Positions 45,000-54,979 of a stretch of 64,000 nt of DNA are shown here, piece by piece; the stretch's first letter is position 1, and every line of letters begins with the position of its first letter. The notes under the pieces were generated by a model that worked only from the letters and a program-made list of their open reading frames with translations, searched no databases and was not told the origin of the DNA. The translations under genes were made by a program, and so were the position numbers. Source of the stretch: Psococerastis gibbosa (lineage: Eukaryota; Arthropoda; Insecta; Psocodea; Psocidae); the NCBI GenBank assembly GCA_963971405.1, contig OZ020485.1, forward strand, positions 16,864,001 through 16,928,000, in the 5' to 3' direction.

Positions 45000-45850
45000 T
45001 GTCATTGCAGTGCCTCACCAAATTTTATCCCCACAAACCACCACTGAAGATCTTGGGTTTGGGTCCGGCTCTGTCCCAATTTTTCCTGACTCCCTTTTCC
45101 CGATATAAGTTTTTGGATTCAGTTCTTTGCATTCAAGTTTATGGAAATCAGAGGACTCACGACTTACACTCTCCGTTATCTAATTTTCCAGCAGACTTGT
45201 TTCTCTTTGTGTTTTTCCTCGGATATTTTTTGGTTTTGATGGACGACCCTTCTGCCACATTTTGAATTTGATATTTTTGGGTTCATTTCCTAGACACATT
45301 TCGATTTCAATGCATTATAATGTATTGTATAATACGATATTGCGAGCTCCAAACTTGTAGTGAATTTTCATATAGTTACCTACATCAAATATGATTAAAT
45401 CACAATATATAATATTGTTGATGCCGGTTTTTGTTATGGCGGAATATGAACTCACATGCTTGTCTCCCAGTGATGTCTGTTATCGAATGTAAATCCCAAT
45501 AACAGGCATTCCACAGCCTGAGTAATCCGGCCCAGCACCATTTTACTTTCAAATTAATAAACATAGAGTCAGCTGTATCAATTAACATTTCCAGTAAAAA
45601 AAAAATAATAATAATATTGTGCATAACATGTAACATTACAATTTGGACCCGTTATGCTATGATGGGTGCTTAAAAAAAATTTTAATTGTGAGTTTCCTTA
45701 AGTTAAGTTACAAAAAAAAACTATATACAAACAATAGCTAAACAAATGACATGAAATCAATCCAAAAAGTAATAAACCCAGAAAAATTAATTAATTATTC
45801 AAGATAGGCATTCTGGATTGCTATATATATAGAATATATTACATAGAATA
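45000..45850. other. No gene recognised
   Basis: A 106-codon plus ORF (44945-45265) starts inside the hAT element and has no recognisable domain. The remainder is AT-rich. Confidence 0.3.
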
Positions 45851-45853
45851 TTG

Positions 45854-46712
45854 TTGCTTTCCAATTTATACGTAGTATAAGGAAAGCTTTGTGATGGTCG
45901 AAATTTTCGATTCCGAGATTTCAACGGATTTACACGTTTTGAGGTCCCAGGAACCAAAAAAAGTGGTTTTTACAAAATGTCTGTCTTTCGGTCGGTCTGT
46001 CGGTCTGTCGGTCGGTCTGTCTGTTCGTCGATTTCCGGGCAAACTACTCGGTGGATTTGAGTGAAATTTGGCATGTAGGTTCACAAAAATCATACCTCGG
46101 GACCTTTTTTTTTTTGGGGGCTAACTCAATTTGGGGGGGTTTTATTTTCAAAAAAACTCCAAAAAAACGTCTAAAAAAATTATTTCTCAAAAACGGCTCC
46201 AACGATTTCTTTTAAATTCTCGTAGATTGTAGTCGTTATTAATGTTGACAAAATGCGGGGGGTCGCTTGCCCCTTGATAGTTTGCTTCTGGGAGTAAAAA
46301 AATAAAAATAACTAAATTTTAATGAAAAAATGACTAAAAAATGCGAAACCTTTCTATCGATGATTTCTACCTTCAAGCATGTTTTAGGTGTTAAATTGAG
46401 TAACGAAACCGGATAGGTTGCTTTCCCAAAAAAATATTTGGTTTTGCCCAAAAAATTATTTTTTGAAAAAAATTCGCGCTCAAATGCATTGCATGCCCTG
46501 CCATTATTGCTGTGTGGTAATTAATGTGTTTGTTTGACCTATCGAGAATTTACCTCACTTCCAGTGACGTCAGGTGGACAACCGCCCCCCCCCCCCCGAG
46601 ATATCGGAAATTTAACCATAGGAAAAATATTTGCCATAAAATTACTAATTTTCTCTATCTAATAATTTTGATAAATTGGAAAGCATGTTCGAGTGAACTC
46701 GGACCGGTTCTT
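45854..46712 (+). mobile_element. HINE/Helentron-like element, copy 5
   Basis: 859 bp in element orientation: TGCTTTCCAATTTATACG start, GGTCGAAATTTTCGATTCCG block, a (GTCTGTCGGTCT) core, CGATGATTTCTACC block, and a GTTCGAG...CTCGGACCGGTTCTT end with stem-loop. Host T lies on both sides and there is no target duplication. The inverted AAATTGGAAAGCATG phrase near the right end mirrors the start. Confidence 0.82.
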
Positions 46713-47389
46713 TGACTGAGTACTGGAAATTACTTGTATGTTTTTTATGTCACCTGGTTTTTTGTAATTTCAGCTCTCCACTCCATTGGCGGACACAGCT
46801 TTTTATTTTGGGAAAGGTCATCCCTCAAAATGCCCCCCTCTGTGCCCGCGACTGCTCCAGTCATGAGTGTTCGTCATGAAAACAAAATAGTAATAACGTT
46901 TTACTTTCCATTCATTTCTCACGTCATCCACTCGACTGTATCTTTTTCTTCCAAATCAAAATTACCTTTCCACCGCCATTTTATAATTCCACGCTCCTTA
47001 AAAATTTTCTCTAATGGAATTTCCGTCCCCATGGGAAACTCGATCAGCTATCCCATTCATAACTTTACCCGCTTTTATTCGGATTGAAGACGAAAAACTG
47101 ACTTCAGTATGAAACTAATTATCTCTGGAAAATCCGTCTTTCTCGAATTTCTCCCGCTATGTTCAGATGAATTCTTTAATGCAAATGTTTGCTGAAATGT
47201 CGGTCTCTTTGTTTTTCCGGAAGCTTTTCTTGTCCTTTCGTGCGTGAATTGGAAAATTAGTTTCTATTTCCAGATTTTAGTTTTCTCGGGAAATTTTATC
47301 TTTGTATAACATTAATAAGGGACTAACCAAAGACAATCCCACTATCAGCGTTTTTTTTTGCAAAAAAAAAATCTAAATAAATATCAGTT
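46713..47389. other. No gene recognised
   Basis: A plus ORF of 117 codons (46734-47087) has no recognisable domain. Confidence 0.3.
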
Positions 47390-47515
47390 AGGAGGCTGTT
47401 CCACTTGTTAATATTCCGTCATTTGTGCATCAATAATTGATAAGATGACCTAGAGTAAAAAAAAAAAAAATCTCATCAATTATTGAAGAAAAATTGACAA
47501 GTGAAATAACCGCCT
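47390..47515. mobile_element. M1-related foldback MITE
   Basis: Left AGGCTGTTCCACTTGTTAAT and right, inverted, AGGCGGTTATTTCACTTGTC; inner arms CATCAATAATTGAT pair. The TTCCAC..GT.AATATTCCGTCA phrase is shared with the element at 54873. Confidence 0.6.
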
Positions 47516-47582
47516 ATCATTGAGGAATTAGTAATTTTGAATTTTTTTTTGTTAAATACCGTATCTCTGGCAAAACTCATTC

Positions 47583-48012
47583 AATAAGAGGATATTATTA
47601 TGCTACGTAGAAAATTGGAACGCCAAAATTAAATATATATATAGGTACTTTTAATTTCTTATATAATTAACTCAGCAAGTAATTAAAAATTTGGCTCATT
47701 TAATATGTAGAAGACTGCTTCGTGCATCATGTAATCGGGTATGCTTACTTTTCGCTAGTTTCATTTTGTAGTTTTTTTCAAAAATCCCAGATTACGAGAA
47801 ATTTTAGTCCCCTCTGGTTTTTATGAAAGAAGTAAGGTGCCAAAAATGTAATATTTGATATTTTCTATTATATGATGCATGAGGTAGTCTTCTGCAACTT
47901 ACATGAGCCAAATCTATAATAACTTGCCTTGTCAATTAATTAAAAAGTAAAAAGTAAAAAAAAAAAAACAGTTTTTGGGGGTTAATTTTCTACGTAGCAT
48001 GTCCTCTTAAGG
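47583..48012. mobile_element. Foldback element related to 63284-63658
   Basis: Ends AAGAGGA....TGCTACGTAGAAAATT are inverted at the right (AATTTTCTACGTAGCATGTC, then CTCTTAAGG). The inner core TTTGGCTCAT...TGTAGAAGACTGCTTCGTGCA is also present inverted. The same core lies in the terminal element at 63.3 kb. The right flank has TTAA; the left is ATAA. Confidence 0.7.
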
Positions 48013-48100
48013 CGTCTGTCATATATTTGTTACATTAATAATATTACATATTATTCATCCTTTAGCTCCCAACTCACTACTTCTCCTGTAACACTTCAGT

Positions 48101-48282
48101 CAGGGCCGTGCCCAGGGGGGTGGTCCATGGGGTCCGGACCCCCCCCCCCCCCCGCGAAATAATTTTTTGTATGTAAACCTGTATGGTTTGAAGAATTTAT
48201 CCATCAATTCAGAAATAAATTACGTTAAAAAAATTGTTGGACCCCCCCCCCCCTCCGAAATCAAAACCTGGGCAAGGCCTTG
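48101..48282. mobile_element. hAT-type MITE, 182 bp
   Basis: CAGGGCCGTGCCCAGG left and CCTGGGCAAGGCCTTG right, with a perfect 8-bp target duplication ACTTCAGT (48093-48100 and 48283-48290). Two long poly(C) runs lie inside. Confidence 0.9.
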
Positions 48283-48929
48283 ACTTCAGTAATCGTTATA
48301 GGGTACTATAATATTATAAATACGGGTTTTTCAAGGGAGGCCCACCGCTTAAATAAAGTTCAACAACTGGGTTTTTGTAATGGAGGTCTAGTGCAATTAT
48401 AAAAATAATAATGTACTCTAAATTTGTAATTGTTACGATAATGTTGTGATAGCGTACGATTCTACGGGCCTACTATGTCGATTATTTTTTAATCTCAACC
48501 TTGGGATTAAAAATGTAAACAATGTAATTTTACTATGTGCTATTCAAAATTGTTTTGTTTAATTTTTTAACCCTAGGAATAACTTATATAGTAGAATGAC
48601 CCGCTAATGGTTCTCATTATATTTCTTTCTTTCATTATTTCTCTCTATTCCCAGGCCAACTCTCCGTCATCTACTCCAATCAATATTGAATTGTATGAAT
48701 GTCTAAACATACCTCGGAAGGATCGTCGTTGGGCGTAGCTGGGCATGGACCGCGATATAACCTTTTCACATTGGAAACAACGTACGAAGTGATCAAGAAA
48801 AGTGCAGAAGATGCGACCAGATGGTGTGGGAAGTGGAAACCGGGGGGACTTTGGAGGCGTTCAATAGAGTAAGGGCGGGAGATGTTGTTATTTGACCTGA
48901 CCTTCCGGAAATAAGTGCTCCATTGTATT

Positions 48930-49880
48930 GACAATTGACTGTCGGAGAAAGGAAAGACAATAGCAGCCTAGTACATAGAGCGCTGGTATTACATATTGGA
49001 GGGACAGAGTTCGAATCACATTGGAATATACAATATATTGTACATACAATTTTTTGTTTTATGACCTGACCTTTTCACAATTAGGGCTCTATTGAATAAT
49101 TGACAGTTGACTGTTGGGGAAAGAAATTAGTATAGCAGCCTAGTAGGTAGAGCACTGGTATTACATATTGGAGGGACAGAGTACGAATCACATTGGAATA
49201 TACAATATATTGTACATACAATTTTTTGTTTTATGACCTGACCTTTTGACAATTAGTGCTCTATTGAATAATTGACAATTGACTGTCGGAGAAAGGAAAG
49301 ACAATAGCAGCCTAGTAGGTAGAGCACTGGTATTACATATTGGAGGGACAGAGTTCGAATCACATTGGAATATACAATATATTGTACATACAATTTTTTG
49401 TTTTATGACCTGACCTTTTGACAATTAGTGCTCTATTGAATAATTGACAGTTGACTGTTGGGGAAAGAAATTAGTATAGCAGCCTAGTAGGTAGAGCACT
49501 GGTATTACATATTGGAGGGACAGAGTTCGAATCACATTGGAATATACAATATATTGTACATACAATTTTTTGTTTTATGACCTGACCTTTTGACAATTAG
49601 TGCTCTATTGAATAATTGACAATTGACTGTCGGAGAAAGGAAAGACAATAGCAGCCTAGTAGGTAGAGCACTGGTATTACATATTGGAGGGACAGAGTTC
49701 GAATCACATCGGAATATACAATATATACATACAATTTTTTTGTTTTTTGACCTAACCTTTTGACAATTAGTGCTCTATTGAATAATTGACAGTTGACTGT
49801 TGGGGAAAGAAATTAGTATAGAGCCTAGTAGGTAGAGCACTGGTATTACATATTGAAGAGAGTTTGACTCACATTGGAAT
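48930..49880 (+). repeat. 172-bp tandem array with tRNA-like heads, two alternating subtypes
   Basis: Six units, with heads at about 48963, 49135, 49307, 49479, 49651 and 49821, spaced 172 bp (last about 170). Each has AGCCTAGTAGGTAGAGCACT (A-box like) and about 30 bp later GACAGAGTTCGAATCACAT (B-box like). Odd units are preceded by TGTCGGAGAAAGGAAAGACA and even units by TGTTGGGGAAAGAAATTAGT, so the array is built of 344-bp dimers. The spacer has a conserved ATACAATATATTGTACATAC palindrome. No protein is likely. It could be a SINE amplified in tandem. Confidence 0.85.
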
Positions 49881-49884
49881 ATGA

Positions 49885-50650
49885 GTACTTGTATCGTTGT
49901 CAAAATAAATGATGAAAACTCAGTTAAGGTTTTAGTATTAAATTAAATCGCAGTAGCCTCTAATTAATGTCACAAACAATTGTTTATTTATAATAACAAA
50001 TGTTTTCAGGGCCGGACACAGGTATGTACTGAAAGGGTACTTCTGTACTACTGGTTATAATGAGGAGGGCCATCTTAATTCCAATTTCCAACACATATAA
50101 AAAATTTTTTTAAATATATTATATAATAATACAGAACTGGAAACATGCGTACAACCCCTTGCTGTCACTGTTGCATACCTATATTTTTTGTAAGGGCAAC
50201 AGAAGTACTAAAATATCTTATAATTTTAATTGTTAGGGCGAGTGAAGTAATAAGAAAAATTAGCGCCTGAACTGCGGCCAATGTGAAGGTTATAGCTTGT
50301 CGACGTTACGATATTATAGTATCTTAGATATCTAGAATATTTGTCAACATTGCCTCATGGATTAATCATTTCGTATTTACTTTATAAAACCCACTTAAAT
50401 TTGTGACTCATAAAGTTCAATCGTATGTATAGAGCAGTAGTAGCCTAGGTAGGGTAGGAATCAATCTTAAGACAGTTAATGCTACCTATCCTAGTACCCT
50501 AACCGTTTGGAACCCTATTTCAGCGGGTTACCAACTTTTTTTTCATAACACATACTTAGTTGTATATACTGTAGGTAAACTATTTATTTACTTTGTCAAT
50601 AATAGGCTAATTGAAATGGAAGACAGAATAGGCTACAGAAGCAATTGATG
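49885..50650. other. No gene recognised
   Basis: A CAGGGCCGGACACAGGTATG phrase at about 50009 resembles a single hAT end; no partner end found. Confidence 0.3.
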
Positions 50651-50654
50651 AATC

Positions 50655-50790
50655 ACTAGAATCCGGGATGATCCGCCGTGATCGACCTGAAAGCGTACTT
50701 CACAACGTTTCGTCAACATCTGTGGTCGACATCTTCAGTGGCACTGCATAGACTTCCTGGATATCTCTGCGGAGTCTACGAGATAAAAAT
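50655..50790 (+). repeat. Repeat F, copy at 50.7 kb
   Basis: CTAGAATCCGGGATGAT, GAAAGCGTACTTC, CGTTTCGTCAACATCTGTGG and CATCTTCAGTGGCACTGC follow the same order as 43543-43745. Confidence 0.65.
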
Positions 50791-50799
50791 TTAAAAGTC

Positions 50800-50995
50800 T
50801 ACTTAAAGTGGTCAAAGAGACCACTGCTCTGAAAACGGAGGTCGTACTCTTGCCAAACCACTGCTTTTTCAACCAGGATGTTCTTCTACAGGGAGCCCTT
50901 CTATCATCCTTAGGATTACTTCTTACAGGAAGCGATACTTTTCGTTTCTCACCACATGGCCGAAGTATATTAGCTTCCGTTTCTTAACCAACCAT
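50800..50995 (-). mobile_element. Non-LTR retrotransposon tail, fragment 3
   Basis: The minus strand reads VKKRKLIYFGHVVRNEKYRF, then a stop, then a degraded EGLP.EEHPG..SSGLARVRPPF region. Same family as fragments 1, 2 and 4. Confidence 0.7.
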
Positions 50996-50999
50996 TCAC

Positions 51000-52165
51000 C
51001 CACCCCCATCCCTATAATGGAAAAGACGTCGGCAAATCACGACCCGTACCCCCCTCCCCCCTCCCCCGTACACTACATAGAATAAAGTTTTAAACATATA
51101 TTGAAGTTACCTCCCCTCCGGTGACGTCAGACCCCCCCACCCCTGGAAAAACATAAAAAATCCCGACTGCCGGTAAACAACCCTTCCACCGATGCACAAT
51201 GACAGTTCTACTGCGATAGAGCTGCTGGGAGATCTGTCATTGGAGTAAACCGGTGCACTAGCAGTAGCTCAGCAGAAAAAAAGACCTGCTGAAATAGAAT
51301 ATGCGCTTTTGTACCAACGCCTTTGCTCCGATGACAGATATCCCAGCAGAACTGACTTTGTGCCCTCGCCTGGCGGTAGGCTACTTACATCTGAGAATGA
51401 AAGGCTTCCTCTTAGTTTTCTTGGCTGAATTATTTTGAGCGGCTGAATGGCACATCACTACACATAGAGCCCATACAACACAACATAACACAGCACGAGT
51501 TCGACATAGACTGCCATAGAGAGCCGTGACGTAGAGATGTGTCGGGCCATGTGGCTTGTCGCGACCATGTTGAGCTTGGCGGCAACAAGATCTGTTACAA
51601 CTGCTTGTAAATACTATTTAGTGTAACAATGTCTCTCATTGTTTTAATTGGCCCTATTTTTTATTATTCTCATAAGCAGGCCCGTGTAGTCCCGTGAGGC
51701 GGTCGCCTCAGGCGCTAAAGCTCCAGCGGCATGACCGAAAGGCGAGTTGCTACAGTACGTAATTCTATAGTTAGATGTCGCTCATCAAGAAGATCATGAT
51801 GAACACAAATTCAGAGGTCATATACAGAGTCCTCGCGAATTTAAGGCTGATGCCCTGAAGTTTTGCCTACAGGCCAAAGAACGACAGAATTCTGTCATCC
51901 AATCGAAATGGAATTTAGCCACCAGAAATCCAGTGTTTTTTGTTATGACATTTCTAATGACCTATTCAGAAAATTTGCAGCCAAACTATAATTGCTGGAT
52001 TTGATTGAAATTCGCTCACAATATTCAGGGATATTTATTTCATATGATGGTACAGTAGAATTCAGAGTAACGTGGTCGTTTTCAAAGAGTACCTCCCAAA
52101 CGTTTCGGCAACAGTCACCTAGGGTCGACATAAAATATTTACCAAACAATCTCTAATACAGTTAT
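51000..52165. other. No gene recognised
   Basis: C-rich tracts at about 51048-51066. An inverted pair, CTGCTGGGAGATCTGTCATTGG at 51220 and CGATGACAGATATCCCAGCAG at 51330, suggests a further foldback element (about 51185-51370). A lone hAT-like CAGGCCCGTGTAGTCCC is at 51678. Confidence 0.35.
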
Positions 52166-52169
52166 ACAA

Positions 52170-52721
52170 AAATAAGCTTTTAGGCCTGCATCCCGAAGTC
52201 TCCCACGAACATGGCACAAGATATAAAGAGAGAAAACCCCTACTGCACGAAAAACCAAGAACAAGTAAAACTAAAAATACAGCGCAATACAAGGCACTCT
52301 CTATCTATAATGATCTGCCCAGAAACTTGAAGGATGGTAAAAGCCTACGAGTATTTATAACCAAAGATTCCCAGCACTTGAATCTCTTTTAAGAATATGT
52401 AATTTTCAACTCCCCCCCCCCTCCCCTTCCAATAAGATTCCATTCATTCATTTACTTATTTCAATTCTTTTCAATATTAAACTAATCAGCATCAAGGACA
52501 ATTTTATTGAGTGCACTGTGAACTTTTGGAAAATAAGCAACTAACCTAACCTAACGTAATCTTTAATTAATTTTAATTTTTTTTTAACTAACTTTATTTT
52601 TAAGCTTGACTAACATCCCTTTAACTAGCCACGCACGGCCTTGGCCTGTGGCAATACCTATGTATCACTATGTAATGTTTATGGGATTGAATAAATATAA
52701 TAATAATAATAATAATCTGTT
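52170..52721 (+). mobile_element. Non-LTR retrotransposon 3' end with A-rich tail
   Basis: A plus frame to the TAA at about 52390 encodes a basic stretch then YKALSIYNDLPRNLKD, SLRVFITKD. This is the ..WN.LP..L....S...FK..L pattern at the C-terminus of CR1/Jockey-type ORF2 proteins. The 3' UTR ends GGGATTGAATAAATATAA followed by (TAA)n, a typical LINE tail. The 5' part is missing. Confidence 0.65.
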
Positions 52722-53087
52722 GCCACTGAGCTTCCGAGATACAATGTTCGAAGTCTTCTAGGTAGACTGATGAAACCACTACCTAACTTGTACAACTAGC
52801 CTACTGGTATATTGTTTTAGGCTATTGGTTTTTAGTGTTTTATTTGTTATTGTTTTTTTAGATTGTTGATTGAACCCTTGAATTGAACTGAACGCCTATT
52901 GTTTACATTGTTATGAATCAATACAGATATAGGCTAATCTATTCTAGTGATATTGACACAGATTTATAAATAACCAAGGCGTGTTCTGACTGGTCGAAGA
53001 AGATGTGGCAGTTGACACAGTTAATTAAAAGATGTCCATGCCGGGAGCGATTGTCCCATATACAGAACTCTCAACTCAACTTCTTGT

Positions 53088-53261
53088 CAGGGGTGGATTT
53101 TAGGGGGGTCAGAGGGTCCGGACCCCCGCCCCCTCCCAAATCAAGTGAACTTACACTAGATAACAATGGGAATTAAAAATAACAATGTTTTTTAATGGTA
53201 TAATCCACTGAACCTGCCCGCTGATCCCCCCCCCCTAAAGTGGAGCCGAAATCCACCCTTG
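53088..53261. mobile_element. hAT-type MITE, 174 bp
   Basis: CAGGGGTGGATTTTAGG left; GAAATCCACCCTTG right. 8-bp flanks CTTCTTGT (53080-53087) and CTTCTCGT (53262-53269) differ at one position. Confidence 0.82.
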
Positions 53262-53359
53262 CTTCTCGTATCAAAATTTCCCTTATCGCACCTTACTGAA
53301 TATTGCCCACTTCAGGTACACATTGAAGACAAGAGGCTAATGCACTATGCATGTACTAT

Positions 53360-54010
53360 GTACCATGACGCATCTACAGGCAATATCGTCACAAGCTACT
53401 GCGCACCCCGCGGATGTACACAATTACAGCACAAACCTGTCTGGAGGGGACCAGCCTGGAGGAAGCAACCAATCACAGCTTCTTGTACATTTAAATCTCA
53501 ACCAATGTATATTATACAATAAACTACTGACAACAGTCCTACCTGTGTGTGTGTGTGTCCTGATAGTGACTTCATTTTTCTCTGGAACCTTAACAAGACT
53601 GATAGCCCGAGGGCACACGCAATTGCTATATAAAAACCTGCCTGGAAGGGACCAGCCTGGAGGAAGCAACCAATCACTGCTTCTTGTACATTTAAATCTC
53701 AAGTAGTGTACTTACGCGTAGGTATATACAATACACTACAGTCATACCTGTGTGTGCCCTGATTGGCCTGATAGTGACTTTATTTTTCTCTGAAAGCTTA
53801 ACAAGACTGATAGCCCGGGGGTACACACACAATGATTGCTACATAAAAACCTGCCAGTAAGGGATCAGCCTCGATGAAGCAACCAATCACAGCTTCTTGT
53901 ACATTTAAACCTAAGCCATAGTGTATCTAAAATACACTGCAGGGTCACATAGGTCAACTACTTTGCTCTGACAGAGAAGCCATTTGTCTCTGGAACCTTT
54001 ACAAGATTAG
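53360..54010 (+). repeat. Three tandem copies of a roughly 206-bp unit
   Basis: Markers CC.G.GG..ACAC.CAAT, AAACCTG.C, AGCAACCAATCACAGCTTCT and TTGTACATTTAAA recur with starts at about 53406, 53611 and 53819. The third copy is the most diverged. An ORF of 119 codons crosses two copies but nothing suggests coding. Confidence 0.8.
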
Positions 54011-54870
54011 ACATGGCTGACGTCTCATTTCGACTACGAATGCAACAAACTACTAGAAGGCCTAATTCTAATACACAATCACAAATTACGTCACATTCCA
54101 CAATAATAATTATTGTGTGACCCCCTTTTTAACCATCAAATTTTTATTGATAGGGGAAAATAAAAATATTATCCCCCCCTACTAAATAAGGTTTTTTTAG
54201 GGAAAAAGTTATGTCAGGGGGTGTAAAATAGTAAAATAAGCTAACTATAAATGCTTTAAAATAGAGTTTCAAAAATTGTCAAGTATACTATTCTGTCATG
54301 GGTACTGCGTAGCCTAAATTGTTGAAAAAGAAACAGCTTTTAAATGCTACTATGACTGCGCGTAGTACATTAGTGTTCAAATGTACTTAGTATAATGTAT
54401 ATACAATGGCGAACCCACAGGGGAAGGGGGGGGGGGGGGTCACGGGGAGTCATAGCAGCCCATTAATAAGTAAATTCATAAGATAGTAAAACAAGATTTT
54501 TTAATTGAATATATCACTCCTCAACTTGTGACCCCCGCCCCTAAATTATAATGGTATTCCGCAGCATATTATTTTATAAAGGTATTAGGTAGGGCCTACT
54601 AGTACCTTGGTTTTTCAGCCTTGTGCAGGCTTGTGGAGCAATGAACTATGGCAAACATACAGTATGTGCGTGCAGGTACCTATTTGTTGGACAAACGAAA
54701 GGTGTAATTATAAATAGGACTGTTGTCACTAAGAAAATTGCTTAGAGAATACAAATGATTTCGGGCTTGCTATGCGCAAACATTACGTTAGGCTGCTCTT
54801 TTACATTAAGTATACTAATTAAAGTAGGCCAGGAGATGGCAAATATTATTGAAAAGAATTTAAAGAGACT
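54011..54870. other. No gene recognised
   Basis: Poly(G) at about 54426 follows CAATGGCGAACCCACAGGGG, reminiscent of a hAT end without a partner. Confidence 0.3.
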
Positions 54871-54872
54871 TT

Positions 54873-54971
54873 GGCGTGTATTCCACTGGTCAATATTCCG
54901 TCATCCTTAAAACAAATATCACAACTTTTTTTAATCACAAATGACGGAATATTGACCAGTGGAATACAACC
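54873..54971. mobile_element. M1-related foldback MITE, 99 bp
   Basis: GTATTCCACTGGTCAATATTCCGTCAT is matched exactly, inverted, at 54940-54967. The spacer is short and AT-rich. Shares TTCCACTGGTCAATATTCCG with 47390-47515. Confidence 0.75.
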
Positions 54972-54979
54972 TTTTTGGC

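Noticed and set aside
44945-45265. 106-codon plus ORF
   Set aside because: Begins inside the hAT element and has no domain; judged chance.
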